A stretch of DNA of 64,000 nucleotides from Candidatus Peribacteraceae bacterium (GTDB lineage: Bacteria > Patescibacteriota > Gracilibacteria > Peribacterales > Peribacteraceae), in NCBI GenBank assembly GCA_028703835.1, contig JAQVMB010000004.1:1-64000 (forward strand). The letters run 5' to 3'. The notes beneath the pieces are model-generated. The model made no database searches. It was given only the letters and a program-made list of their open reading frames with translations, and was not told the origin of the DNA. Of the stretch, positions 43,192 through 52,913 are shown piece by piece; position 1 is the stretch's first letter, and every line of letters begins with the position of its first letter. A program made the translations under genes and the position numbers.

Positions 43192-46100
43192 TCAGAAGCC
43201 CAAGAGAGAGCCGATCCAACGGCGGAGGAGGGAAGAGGAGAGGGGAGTCACCCCTTCGATCCAGACAGTGGCGCTGTCGGTTGCGCTGGAAACGATTTGG
43301 GGATGCGCTTCGCGGTTGGGAGGGTACAGCATGATCAAATTATGGCCTGCCCTGTACTTGTAACGGTCCACCGCCCCGTCATCGGAGATGGTGGAGCCGT
43401 CGGTCAGGTAGACGGAGCCGTTCAGGCCGCCGGGCGTTCCCGTGAGGTGGGCTTTCACCGTCGACAGTTGCGTCACGGAACTCCAGCCGGATTCCCATTC
43501 CTTCATGATTGCCGTGAGGGCGGCAGAGTCCGTTTCGATGGTTGCATTCGCCCCGATGAGCAAGTCGTCCTTCATGTTCCCGTTGAGGTTGTCGACGCCG
43601 CCGCCGCCGACGATCAGGTTCCTGCCTCCTCCGGCAGTAAGGGTATCGTTCCCTGCTCCGCCGATGATCCATGAGGGGTAGGACACTTGATCGCTGATGG
43701 TGATCGTATCTGCGCCTCCGAAGCCGTAGACGATGATGTGGCCGGTCACACGGTAATTTCCGGCGTTTGTGCCGTTGTAGAACAGGACGACGGATGCATT
43801 GCCCGGAGTGATGGAAATGGTGTCATTCCCGCTCGTCCCGCCGATGATCAAGGCATCTTTCGTGGAGTCCAAGGGGTCGGTCCGCAAGAACATCGATGCG
43901 GGAGGAGGAATGGTGAACGGGGCAGTCGAGGCGGCACTGCTGGAGGAGGCGGTGACAGGACAATCGGCAGGACAGGCGCAGCGGTCTTCCCAGGATTCAC
44001 ACGTCCCGTTCCCGCAGACGGTGCAAAGGCCGGGGCCGTCCACGATGGTCGGATCCTCGCATCTCCCGGCGGAGGAATTGTAGAAGCTGTGGACCCACGT
44101 TGTCCCGGGGCAGCAGGGGGGAGTGGTTGCGATCTGGTTGCTCCTGAACCTTCCTGCAGCGAAGCAGGAAGAAGCGGAAGAGCCGGCAATGTTTGTCGTG
44201 GAGGTTGAACTGTCGGAGGTCGCCGCAAGGCACGCGCTGCCGCTGCAGCACTCGTAGCTGCATGTGACGCGTGGGAGACCGGCTTCGGCCGGCGTCTTCA
44301 TCAGCGTGGCGCAGGAGACCGACCGCACTCGGTCGGGGCAGAGGTGCGTGGCGAGGGAAGAAAGGTCATAGCCGCACAGCTGCCGGCACGTCCCTCCGTC
44401 GGACGGGCAGAACTCGGCGCAGGAGGGATCGAGGGCGTGGGAGGAGTAGGCGCGGCACTCGCCGGGGAGCGAGAAGGCGGCGGACGATGCGGCGGCCTCG
44501 CAGAGCGCGACGGTCTGGACGACGGCATTGTTGTTGTTCGTTTTCGACTCCGGCGTCGCGGTGGTTGCCGTAACCGTGGTGGCCACCCGTCCGACGGAAC
44601 ACGTGCTTCCCGCCGCAACCGGGGTGCGGTAGACGAACGTGAAGGAACGGGAAGCTCCCGGCGCCAGGTCGAAGGGCGGGCACTGCACCGCCGTGCCCAC
44701 TTGCGTGCACTCGGCGATGTTGAGGCCGGCGTCGTAGACGAAAGGGGGGAGGGTGGCGTTCGACAGGACGACGTTCGTGGCGGTCAAAGTCCCCGCATTC
44801 GTCACGGTGGCGCGGAAGGCGGCGTTCTTTCCGCGGACCACGCTGCCCGGGCCCAGGGCGCTGACCGCGAGATCGGCCTTGTTGACGAGAGTGGTGACGG
44901 AGGAGGACGACCGGGAGGAAGGGGCGGCGGAGGAAGAGCAGGCGGCGGGTTTGGTAAACGAATAGCTGACGAAGCAGCCGTACGCCACGTTGTCTCCATA
45001 CCCATCACGGCCTGCCAGGGCGTCGCGGTAATACAGGTAAGCTTTCACGGCTCCGGCGGGAACGGTGACCCCGGCGGTGCCGACGGAACCGAGGATGCGT
45101 TCGCTCACGAGCGTATTGGAGCCGTTGTAGAACCCGATTTTTACTTCGCCGAACGTCGCGCAGGGTATGAGCAATTGTCCGGGACAGCCGTCGCCGTTTC
45201 CGCAAATGTTCCCGGAAATATCCGATATTTTCAGGACCGTTCCCGCCGCCAGATTGTCGGCGATGATCGTGGGAGGCTGGCACGAAGGCGCATCCTGCCA
45301 TTCGGGAGGCGCCGTGAAGCTGTTGAGGGTGGCGGTGCCGGTAGTGGTGGCGGTGCAGGCGGGGATGGAAGAAGCGGCGGCGTTGTACTCGTCGTTGTCC
45401 TGGCCGCTGCCGCATCCCGGATCCTGCGGGAAGTCGATCTTCCCGTCGCCGTCATTGTCGATGCCGTCGGCGCATTGGGACGTCGTGTAGCACATTTCAA
45501 GCCCGTAGAGCAGGCCGGCGGGGTTCGTCTCCGCCGTACTGCCCGGTCCAGCGATGTTCGTTGCGTCGAAGGCGAGGAGGTTGTCACCTGTGATGAAAGA
45601 AGCGGGAGACAGTGTTTGCGACACTTCCTTTTGGAACGTATTGTTCGAGAGCGTGAGCGCATTCCCATTGAGGGAGCCCGTAACAGTGTTGTCGATGGCA
45701 GTGGTGAGGCGGGCGGCGGTGACGATACCCGGTACCGAGAAATGCCGCTCAAAATGGACGGTCTCATTGGCGGTGGGGTTCGTCACGTAGTGCGTCCGCC
45801 AGATCCAGGAGGCGTTGGGGAAGGCGCCGAGCCAGCTCCAAACCGAATACGCGAGAACCGATGCACTTCCGTTCACCATTGTTTGGGTATCGCTCTTGAT
45901 CGTAAGCAGCTGTGTTCCTGCGGGACACGTGAAAGGCGATGGCCCCTCGCTGCCTTGTCGGGAGATGCATTGGGGATCCTGCGGGTAATCGGTTTTCCCG
46001 TCCCCGTCATTGTCGACGCCATCCTGGCATTCCCTCTGCGGATTCGTTTCATCGTTGTCACCGGTTCCGGAACAGCTGAGGTCTATTCCGTCGATGGCGC

Positions 46101-46671
46101 CGTCCCCGTCGTTGTCGACGCCGTCGGAGCACTGGGGCATTGCCACGTACGCTTCGATTTCGTTCACGTTGATCCAGTCTCCCTGGGTGATGGCATCGAT
46201 GCGGATATACCGGACGGAGAGCGGGGAGCTGAATGTCCAATCTCCTCCGACGACCGCGGCCCCCGCGCAGCGGTAAGAGTATTGCTGGAGCGTGGTTCGG
46301 GCGGCATTCTGGAAGTACACTGTTCCCGCGTTTCCTCCGTAGGGTCCTCCGCAGCGGATGACGGAACGGACGAGAGGCTGTTCCGCCTGGAGATCCACCG
46401 TCATGCGTGCCGGATATATGCTCCCCGTCGCCCACCACGTGTTCAAATTCCCATCCACGGCCGCGCTGGGGGGGACGCGGTACTGCGGAAGGGCATCGGG
46501 CGAGACGACTTCGGTCGTGGGCTTGTTGAGTGCGACGTTGACGGTCGCGGGTGTGACGGAAGCAGTGAAGAAGCCCGTGCGCATTTTGCGGGCAACGACC
46601 CCGCTGCCCACTGCCCCGAGGCAAACGACCAGGATCGTGCTCAGGATGCCGGAGAGCCGGAAGCGGCGCAT
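43192..46671 (-). CDS. Large secreted multidomain protein (F5/8C, DUF11, RTX-like)
   Basis: The 1,159-residue protein has a signal peptide (1-26) and an F5/8 type C-like domain (about 45-175). Three [12 protein letters not shown] calcium-binding-type repeats follow (about 178-250 and 420-440), then a beta domain, a DUF11 domain ([20 protein letters not shown], about 600-720), the Cys-rich module shared with three neighbours (about 735-815) and a second Cys cluster ([13 protein letters not shown]). RTX-like nonapeptides ([12 protein letters not shown], about 980-1050) lie near the C-terminus. Ser-rich linkers join the domains. It is a likely surface or secreted adhesin or enzyme scaffold. Confidence 0.8.
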   Translation of the reverse strand: MRRFRLSGILSTILVVCLGAVGSGVVARKMRTGFFTASVTPATVNVALNKPTTEVVSPDALPQYRVPPSAAVDGNLNTWWATGSIYPARMTVDLQAEQPLVRSVIRCGGPYGGNAGTVYFQNAARTTLQQYSYRCAGAAVVGGDWTFSSPLSVRYIRIDAITQGDWINVNEIEAYVAMPQCSDGVDNDGDGAIDGIDLSCSGTGDNDETNPQRECQDGVDNDGDGKTDYPQDPQCISRQGSEGPSPFTCPAGTQLLTIKSDTQTMVNGSASVLAYSVWSWLGAFPNASWIWRTHYVTNPTANETVHFERHFSVPGIVTAARLTTAIDNTVTGSLNGNALTLSNNTFQKEVSQTLSPASFITGDNLLAFDATNIAGPGSTAETNPAGLLYGLEMCYTTSQCADGIDNDGDGKIDFPQDPGCGSGQDNDEYNAAASSIPACTATTTGTATLNSFTAPPEWQDAPSCQPPTIIADNLAAGTVLKISDISGNICGNGDGCPGQLLIPCATFGEVKIGFYNGSNTLVSERILGSVGTAGVTVPAGAVKAYLYYRDALAGRDGYGDNVAYGCFVSYSFTKPAACSSSAAPSSRSSSSVTTLVNKADLAVSALGPGSVVRGKNAAFRATVTNAGTLTATNVVLSNATLPPFVYDAGLNIAECTQVGTAVQCPPFDLAPGASRSFTFVYRTPVAAGSTCSVGRVATTVTATTATPESKTNNNNAVVQTVALCEAAASSAAFSLPGECRAYSSHALDPSCAEFCPSDGGTCRQLCGYDLSSLATHLCPDRVRSVSCATLMKTPAEAGLPRVTCSYECCSGSACLAATSDSSTSTTNIAGSSASSCFAAGRFRSNQIATTPPCCPGTTWVHSFYNSSAGRCEDPTIVDGPGLCTVCGNGTCESWEDRCACPADCPVTASSSSAASTAPFTIPPPASMFLRTDPLDSTKDALIIGGTSGNDTISITPGNASVVLFYNGTNAGNYRVTGHIIVYGFGGADTITISDQVSYPSWIIGGAGNDTLTAGGGRNLIVGGGGVDNLNGNMKDDLLIGANATIETDSAALTAIMKEWESGWSSVTQLSTVKAHLTGTPGGLNGSVYLTDGSTISDDGAVDRYKYRAGHNLIMLYPPNREAHPQIVSSATDSATVWIEGVTPLSSSLLRRWIGSLLGF

Positions 46672-46855
46672 GCCGATACTCTAGAGGGTTTCCCGTGCGG
46701 CGGGGAGCGGTCGGATTTGACAGTGAACGGATGATGCATCACGGCAGTGTTCATGTGAGTTTTTGCTACGGACAAGCCAAGCGGCAAGAGAAGTCGCAGC
46801 CGTGGCCGGTTGCCGGATATGCCGTGTGGGATGTTGCAGAGACACAAAACTTCCA

Positions 46856-49336
46856 TTATTCATCGGCGCTGCTGCTTTCTCCGGTGCCTTGTGAGATTCC
46901 CCTGCAAGAGTATGTGCAGGAGGCGGGTTGCAGGAAGGTGCATTGGATGCGGTCGAGGACTTGCGGGGAGGGGCAGAGGTGGGCATGCGGGCTGTACGGG
47001 AAATTGCCGCAAGCTTGTTTGCATTTGAGGATGCCATTGGCGTTATGTGCGCAGAAGGAGGCGCAGAGCGGGGGGATGCACGAGCTTGGGGGGAGGCTGG
47101 ATCGGGACGATTGTGCGGAGGAGTTGCCTTGCGCCGTCTGCCCGCAATCGCTGACGCAGTTGCAGGCGTTTTCGCCCGGCCCGCACTTCCCGTTCCCGCA
47201 GTCGGTGCAGACGAAGGTGCCCCCCGTGGGCGTGGTGCAGACGCCCCTCGTTCCCAAGGCGTAGACGTCCAGCCGGTCCAGCGAGCCGCAGCAGGAGCCG
47301 CCGCCCTCCCCCCGGTTTCCGTCGGTGATGCAGGAGGGGGCGGAGGCAGCAGAAGAGGTGGACGCGAAGTGCCCAGTCGGCGCCAGCATCAGCGCGTCAG
47401 CGACCGCAGTGCCGGGGGAGGAGTTGAGAACAAGGTGGATGATGAAAGTGGAAAATGTTCCCGTGCTGACGGGGGAAGCTTCCATGGTGCCAATTTTTTT
47501 CCACCCGACACCCTCGAACGTGACGTCTGCCGGCGCGATGCGCTGGTTGACCGGCGCAAACGTTTTCACGGTTTCGTAGTGTGAAACGGGACTGGAAACG
47601 ATGTTCATCACTTTGTAGGTCGCGGCGGTTGTGGCATCCGAGCGGACGGGATAGGTGACGTACACGTCGTAGGTTCCGGGTTTCGCATCCCCGTTCCATT
47701 CAAAGTAGCCGTCCGTTCCCTCGAGGGTGACGTACTGGCAGCGGAAGCCTTGCGGACCGAACTGCAGTTCGTAACGGGAGCCGGAGGTGACGCGGACATC
47801 GGTGCCCGGCGCGGAATAGAGAGTGACGTCGTCGGTGATGAAAGGGCCTTCCCCTCTGCTTTGGGATGGATTTTCGGTACTGATACAGTCCATGCCGCAA
47901 CGTCTTCCTCCCGGACTCCAAACATCGCTGTCCGTCTCGCAATCGTTCACGATGTCCCTGCCTTCGACAACGTGGTCCCCGCATCGGCGGGGGATGCAGA
48001 GCTGAGCGTTGTTCGCGGGAGTCTCCATGTTTCTGAGAGGGACGCAAGACAGGCCCGCCCCGCACTGAGCGGAGGGATTGCAGACCTCGCAGGCGCCGGT
48101 GGCAGAGACGGAGGGCGGCTCGGACGAAGCGGCGTGAGAGCCGGCAGGACACGTGCCCGGTGCTGCCGTGTTGATCACGGTGAGATGCCCTAACCAGGTG
48201 ATGTACAGCTTCGTTCCTACGACACCGGTGTCGAATGGTTCCGCGCCGATATCCCATTGTTCGACTCTATTACCGCTGGCGCCGTCGAAGACGTCGATGA
48301 TGCTGTTGCCGTGTATCTGATGATAGACGGGGGTCGTGTACAGTTTCGTGCCGATCACATGCATGTCTCGGCAGGAAGTGAAAGGAATCGTCTTCGTGAC
48401 GGTGTCCGTGGCGGTATCAACCATGTTGACGACGACGTTATCAGAACAGTTGGTAGCGCCCTGCTTCTCCCAGTACAGTTTCGTGCCGACGGCCGCAGCC
48501 TCATATCCGCTGGCGTTCGGGAGGACCGTCGTGACACTGTCCGTTGCTGTATTGATGACGGAGAGTGCCCCGTTCTTCCCCCAATATCCGCTGAATGCGT
48601 ACACCTTTGTTCCCACGACAATCAACGAGTCTGCATATGGAACCGTCATCCTCCGTACGACGGTGTCTGTGGCCGTATCGATGACACTCACTGAGTTCAT
48701 TTCAAGATGATCCATGCCATTCTCGGTGACGCTGACGTAGATCTTCGTGCCAGCGGCAACGAGGTCATGTGGTGCCGGTCCGACATCAATGCTTTTCGAG
48801 ATCGTATTCGTCGCGGTATTGATGACGTGGACCTGACCTCCATAGTTCGACAATGCATATACTTTTGATCCTGCGGAAGTGAGTCTATAAAAACCTTGGT
48901 TGACGGCGCCGGCGGGTACGGTGATCGTCGCGAGGACGTTGTCCGTCGCGGTGTTCAGGACCACGATCTCTGAGGATTCGCCGGCATAATGGCCGCAGAG
49001 GAGATAGGTTTTCGAATCGACGGATACAACTTCTGAGGATGGAGTGCAGTCTTTTTGTATCGTCTTCGTGACGGTGTTCGTGGCGGTATTGACGACCAAC
49101 AAGGCATTATGTCCATCCTTCAATCCGCGAATGTAGAGCTTCGTCCCGGCGGAACCGAGGATGTATTCGAATTGAATGCCGTCTTGGTTGGCAATGCTGC
49201 AGCTCGCGGGGGTGATGGTTGCGGCCGTCAGACCGCCGGTATCGGCAAATTTTCCGTTCCATTGCGTTACCGCGAAGACACTTGCGGCGAGCAGGAGCGC
49301 GAAGGCCGGCAGGCGCAACCGGGAAGGAGGCGGCAT
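46856..49336 (-). CDS. Secreted YVTN-type beta-propeller protein with Cys-rich C-terminus
   Basis: The 826-residue product has a signal peptide (1-22) and repeated propeller units of the form GTKVYAF...VINTATDTV (about 55-400). A beta domain with golvesin-like features follows (YFEWNGDAKPGTYDVYVTYPV, about 520-650). Cys-rich segments are CGAGLSCVPL and CGNGKCGPGENACNC. The shared Cys module lies near residues 755-815 (CASFC, CKQACG, HLCPS, CTYSC). It is probably exported and surface-associated. It lies between two other secreted genes in the same direction. Confidence 0.8.
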   Translation of the reverse strand: MPPPSRLRLPAFALLLAASVFAVTQWNGKFADTGGLTAATITPASCSIANQDGIQFEYILGSAGTKLYIRGLKDGHNALLVVNTATNTVTKTIQKDCTPSSEVVSVDSKTYLLCGHYAGESSEIVVLNTATDNVLATITVPAGAVNQGFYRLTSAGSKVYALSNYGGQVHVINTATNTISKSIDVGPAPHDLVAAGTKIYVSVTENGMDHLEMNSVSVIDTATDTVVRRMTVPYADSLIVVGTKVYAFSGYWGKNGALSVINTATDSVTTVLPNASGYEAAAVGTKLYWEKQGATNCSDNVVVNMVDTATDTVTKTIPFTSCRDMHVIGTKLYTTPVYHQIHGNSIIDVFDGASGNRVEQWDIGAEPFDTGVVGTKLYITWLGHLTVINTAAPGTCPAGSHAASSEPPSVSATGACEVCNPSAQCGAGLSCVPLRNMETPANNAQLCIPRRCGDHVVEGRDIVNDCETDSDVWSPGGRRCGMDCISTENPSQSRGEGPFITDDVTLYSAPGTDVRVTSGSRYELQFGPQGFRCQYVTLEGTDGYFEWNGDAKPGTYDVYVTYPVRSDATTAATYKVMNIVSSPVSHYETVKTFAPVNQRIAPADVTFEGVGWKKIGTMEASPVSTGTFSTFIIHLVLNSSPGTAVADALMLAPTGHFASTSSAASAPSCITDGNRGEGGGSCCGSLDRLDVYALGTRGVCTTPTGGTFVCTDCGNGKCGPGENACNCVSDCGQTAQGNSSAQSSRSSLPPSSCIPPLCASFCAHNANGILKCKQACGNFPYSPHAHLCPSPQVLDRIQCTFLQPASCTYSCRGISQGTGESSSADE

Positions 49337-49415
49337 CGTGGAAGGGAGTCTAGCAGAGGGGAAGCGGGGGCGGAGCGAGTTTTCCTCATGCGGGCGTTAT
49401 CGCTTCATTCATACG

Positions 49416-51071
49416 TCAATTCCCGCACGCGTACGTGCACGTCACGCGGGGGTAGCCCGTTTCCGCTGGCGTGCCGGGCAGGGTAGTGCACGAGTAGCTC
49501 GTCGGCTTCTTCCCGCTGCCGCACAGGGATGTGAAAGCGGAGGGTGAACCGGGGAGTCCCGCACAAACGTTCGTGCAGGTTGATGTGCCTGACTTGCAGA
49601 AAATCTTGCACGAGCCGGCAGAGGAGGGCGGGGCGTCGGGACACAGGGACGGGAGAGAGGAAGAGGAGGAAGAGGGGCGGGAGGAGGATTGGGCGGAAGA
49701 AGACAAAGAGGAGGAAGAGGCATCTCTCTCGTCATTATCGGTTGCATTGGAGCAGCCGGGATCTCCTTGAGATACGCGAACATTGGAAATAGTGCACGTG
49801 CCGGAGTTATCGGGATAGTAACCTTCTGCATGGCTTACCCAAAGCTTCGTGGCACCGGCGGGAACGGTGATGCCGTTCGCGAAATCCCGCAGGAGGATGG
49901 CGCTTTTTCCGTCGGGCGTCGGAAGGCCGGGATTGATGACCTGGCCGGCATTGTTCGTGAATTGCCCGATGGCGATCTGATGGGCGTGAGCCGTGAGTAT
50001 TGCGGGATCAATGTACGTGGAAGAGCCGCAAGCCGGAATGATGGCGGCAGATGCAAGCCCGTCCTTACAGGAAGTGACGCAATGTGAGTCCGCCCCGAAT
50101 TTGATCGTACCCGCAGTATCGAAGCGGATAAGCTGTCCCGCCATCAAGCCTGACAGGGCAAGCATGGGCCCCGTCCGTCCGGAGTCCGCGCCTCTGTCCC
50201 AGTAACTTGCGCATGCTGCCTGAGAAAGGCCGGGACAGTCTATGAAGGGTCCGGTCGACCCGAAGGAGACATTGGAAAAGGTCTGCTGAGAGAAAGGAAA
50301 ATCAATGAGGCGGTCCCCGTCGTTGTCGAGGCCGTCGGAACACTGGGGAGTGGCGGGGGGGGAGGAGGAAGAAGAGGGCAAGGAAGAGAAGGAAGAGGCG
50401 GAGTGGACGCAGCGGCAATTGATGCACTCATCCTCCATCAAGTCGCACGAATCGACCGTCAGGTACGGAGACGGATTTTCGCATTCCTCACCGTACTCCG
50501 GCTGCACGATGCCGTTGCCGCAAGCATTGGGAATGGCGGGCAGGGGAGGGCAATTGCCGAAAGGGCAGACATCGGTGTTGTAGCAACCGCAGGTGTTGTT
50601 GATGTCGCAGTGGGGATAGTAGGAAGTGGAACACGGATGACCGTAGTCGCAACCCTCGGTCTGGGAGACGATGCCGTCCCCGCATCGAACGGGAGCCATT
50701 TCCACGCAGTTGCAATCGCGGCAAATCCATGAGTCATTCCCGGACGGATCCGGTCCGCAGCCTTGGCCGGTCTCGCAAGTTTCGTCGGGTTCCAGAATGC
50801 CATTGCCGCAGACGGAAGAGCCGGGGGAGCAATTGCATTTCTCGTAGTAGATGCTGCCGCTGACTTCCGAGCAATTCCAGTTGAGCGGTCCTTTCCCGTA
50901 ACATTCACCCCCGCAGAAATCGCATCCGGTTGTGGTACATCCCAGGCATTCGTAGGCGGTACCCCAGGCTTGCAGGCTGGTGTCGCGGGGACGGAACGTG
51001 AATGCAAATCCGGCGCCCAAGAGGAGGATTCCGAGCAGGATGCCCGCGTTCTTTCGTTGAAAGAGGCGCAT
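49416..51071 (-). CDS. Secreted Cys-rich protein with DGLDNDGD repeat
   Basis: Counted from the Met that begins a good signal peptide (MRLFQRKNAGILLGILLLGA), the product has 551 residues. The N-terminal third is Cys-rich with several CGNGIL/CGDGIV units resembling DUF4215-type starts. CSDGLDNDGDRLIDF marks a calcium-binding-like repeat near residue 245. A beta domain and a Ser linker follow, and the last 60 residues form the shared Cys module (CKIFCKS, CTNVCAG, LCGSG, CTYACGN). A longer frame adds eight residues. It belongs to the run of four secreted genes. Confidence 0.75.
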   Translation of the reverse strand: MRLFQRKNAGILLGILLLGAGFAFTFRPRDTSLQAWGTAYECLGCTTTGCDFCGGECYGKGPLNWNCSEVSGSIYYEKCNCSPGSSVCGNGILEPDETCETGQGCGPDPSGNDSWICRDCNCVEMAPVRCGDGIVSQTEGCDYGHPCSTSYYPHCDINNTCGCYNTDVCPFGNCPPLPAIPNACGNGIVQPEYGEECENPSPYLTVDSCDLMEDECINCRCVHSASSFSSLPSSSSSPPATPQCSDGLDNDGDRLIDFPFSQQTFSNVSFGSTGPFIDCPGLSQAACASYWDRGADSGRTGPMLALSGLMAGQLIRFDTAGTIKFGADSHCVTSCKDGLASAAIIPACGSSTYIDPAILTAHAHQIAIGQFTNNAGQVINPGLPTPDGKSAILLRDFANGITVPAGATKLWVSHAEGYYPDNSGTCTISNVRVSQGDPGCSNATDNDERDASSSSLSSSAQSSSRPSSSSSSLPSLCPDAPPSSAGSCKIFCKSGTSTCTNVCAGLPGSPSAFTSLCGSGKKPTSYSCTTLPGTPAETGYPRVTCTYACGN

Positions 51072-51179
51072 ACGTTTTCCATTGCAGTGTATCACGTGTA
51101 CTCCTGTCGTCAGTTGACAATCTTGCCAGCGCGGAAGAACAGTGTTTCGAAATGTATTTCTCAGACGGGAATTGCCGGG

Positions 51180-52253
51180 CTATCGGCATTCGCAATGAGG
51201 CGGAAGGCTCATTGTACAATATTCCCATGTGCCCGGCGGGCAGTTGCCGCCGTCTCCGGCAGATGATGCGCCGCCCCCCGCGCTTGACGTTCCCCCACCC
51301 CCACCTCCCGTACTTGAAGCACCTGCTCCCCCTCCTCCCGTACTTGAAGCACCTGCTCCCCCTCCTCCCGTACTTGAAGCACCTGCTCCCCCTCCTCCCG
51401 TACTGGATGTTCCTTCCCCTCCGCCCCCGCCTCCCGTCGGTTGCGGAACGGCCTTGCATTGGTACGAGCAGGGGGCAGAGGTGTCCGCGGAACAGTCGAA
51501 CCTGTCCAGCATTTGCCCGGAAGGACAAAGATGTTCAAAGGGATCGTGGCTGAAGTTCCCGCAGATTTTCTTGCACTTCAAAATCCCGTACGCGTCGTTC
51601 TTGCAGAAGGAGCCGCAGAGGATGGGAAGGGGGCAGGAGATATCAAGGGACCAGGAAGAAGAAGAGCCGGCTGAAGGGAGCGAGGAAAGACTCGAAGAAG
51701 CCGGGGCGGCACACCGCACGACGTCGATGTAGTACGCCGTGTGGCCGCAGTACAGGCCGCAGACGTCGCTGAAGGTGGCGGTGATCGTCGCATTCACATT
51801 GCCCTGGGATGCCGTGCGGACGATGCTCGTGATGTCATACGGTTCCGCTTGCGGCTGGATCAGCTCGCACCCGACGTCATATGATTTTGAGAGGGAGCCC
51901 CGGGGCCCCGTGACAACGAGACGATCATCGGTGGCATGCGGCGGACCGCTTCCGCCGCTCAGGTACACGCGATCGCCTTGTATCGTTGCAATGGATTTCG
52001 AGACGGTATCGCAAGTTTCCCCCTGTTGGGAGATGGGTTGGTTCTGGTTATCGCCGATCAGGAATGTCCGGAGGACTTCGACGGTTCCCCCATTCGGACA
52101 AGTATACGCTTCGCTGCCGTCGGTGGTGAGCGCGAGCAAACGGAGCGATGATGAGTCTTCGTTCCCTCCTCCGATGAGCAGCGTGAACAGCAGAACCGAT
52201 ACCGTGACGGCTCCGGCGACGAAGGTGACCCGCGTTCGGAGAGAGTACTCCAT
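51180..52253 (-). CDS. Secreted protein with shared Cys module and Gly-rich repeats
   Basis: The 357-residue product has an N-terminal membrane/signal segment (about 8-28), a beta domain (30-190) and the shared Cys module (about 205-270: CGSFCKN, CKKICG, HLCPS, CSYQC). A Gly/Ser-rich tail made of GGGGAGASST decapeptides follows, encoded by a 30-bp tandem repeat, and the last residues are CPPGTWEYCTM...CECR. The repeat could change copy number by slippage. It is the most upstream of the four secreted genes. Confidence 0.75.
   Translation of the reverse strand: MEYSLRTRVTFVAGAVTVSVLLFTLLIGGGNEDSSSLRLLALTTDGSEAYTCPNGGTVEVLRTFLIGDNQNQPISQQGETCDTVSKSIATIQGDRVYLSGGSGPPHATDDRLVVTGPRGSLSKSYDVGCELIQPQAEPYDITSIVRTASQGNVNATITATFSDVCGLYCGHTAYYIDVVRCAAPASSSLSSLPSAGSSSSWSLDISCPLPILCGSFCKNDAYGILKCKKICGNFSHDPFEHLCPSGQMLDRFDCSADTSAPCSYQCKAVPQPTGGGGGGEGTSSTGGGGAGASSTGGGGAGASSTGGGGAGASSTGGGGGGTSSAGGGASSAGDGGNCPPGTWEYCTMSLPPHCECR
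51304..51403. repeat. 30-bp tandem repeat in a secreted-protein gene
   Basis: tacttgaagcacctgctccc plus cctcctcccg is repeated three times at exact 30-base spacing (from 51311, 51341, 51371), with degenerate copies on both sides. Being a multiple of three, copy changes would keep the frame. Confidence 0.85.
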
Positions 52254-52375
52254 TCCGCGGGCACTCTAGCATGCCGGGAAGCCGCGTTCCCCATCCGGTT
52301 CTTGCATCGGCGTCCGATGGTGTCCTGATGAGATTTCTCGTTTCACTTCCCGCGCAACGCCGCTTTCATCACCCA

Positions 52376-52414
52376 CCCCACTTCGCTCCTCGCTGCGCTC
52401 GGAGCTTCGCGGGG
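52376..52414. repeat. REP-like palindrome
   Basis: ccccacttcgctcc pairs with ggagcttcgcgggg around tcgctgcgctc. The same cttcgctcc...ggagc design occurs at 16242-16273 and 16327-16360, so it is a dispersed family. It lies between the secreted-gene run and the holin-like gene. Confidence 0.55.
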
Positions 52415-52423
52415 TTTGCTCTC

Positions 52424-52801
52424 TCATTTCAGCAGGACTTTCATAGTCCAGTTCGCGAGGCCGAAGACCAGCATGAGGACGATCCACCCCCCGAGGCCGC
52501 GTTCGATACGGAAGACGACGAGCGACGGGTCCATGCGTTGCGCAACCGCATTCACGAGCCACAGGAAGACGCCGTTCGCCAGGACGAAAGCCAGGATCGT
52601 CGCCACGAGCTTGAGGGGGAGCGTCACCAGGTCCAGGAGCGGGCGGACGAGGATATTCAGCAGCGTGAGGAGGGCGCCGATGATGACGAAGGCGGGGATG
52701 CCGCCGACGATCGTCAGGTACTGCGGCAGGTATGCGGCCAATGCCCAGACGAGGACGATGTTCAAGACGGTTCGGAGCGCGATGCGGGAGGGGAGGGACA
52801 T
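52424..52801 (-). CDS. Phage-holin superfamily IV membrane protein
   Basis: The 125-residue protein consists of four transmembrane segments with short loops (residues about 8-25, 32-50, 58-80, 95-118). The pattern LNILVRPLLDLVTLPL in the second loop is diagnostic of the four-helix family PF04020 (holin superfamily IV). Despite the name, chromosomal members are ordinary membrane proteins of unknown role. Confidence 0.85.
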   Translation of the reverse strand: MSLPSRIALRTVLNIVLVWALAAYLPQYLTIVGGIPAFVIIGALLTLLNILVRPLLDLVTLPLKLVATILAFVLANGVFLWLVNAVAQRMDPSLVVFRIERGLGGWIVLMLVFGLANWTMKVLLK

Positions 52802-52803
52802 TG

Positions 52804-52857
52804 TTGGGTTAGGGTTAGGGATAGGTTGTAGCTTGTAGGTAGTAGGTGGTAGGTGTT
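52804..52857. repeat. Low-complexity GTTAGG/GTAGGT tract
   Basis: Between the holin-like gene and ileS lies gttagggttaggg followed by gtaggtagtaggtggtaggt. It looks like simple-sequence slippage. No gene or hairpin is evident in the roughly 110-base gap. Confidence 0.5.
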
Positions 52858-52913
52858 GCCGCGCCCTCCTGTGGTGAACGAAGTTGAACCATTCGCGGGT
52901 GCGGATACATCCA

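Noticed and set aside
44344-46734. 796-codon plus-strand frame inside the large secreted-protein gene
   Set aside because: Gly/Arg-rich shadow of the GC-rich minus-strand gene, with no domain or ribosome-binding site.
51304-51403. Possible CRISPR array
   Set aside because: The 30-bp units are directly contiguous with no spacers and are translated as a decapeptide repeat. No CRISPR array or cas gene is seen anywhere in the window.
52804-52857. Telomere-like GTTAGG repeats
   Set aside because: Only two units occur, inside a circular-type bacterial gene context; it is simple low-complexity sequence.
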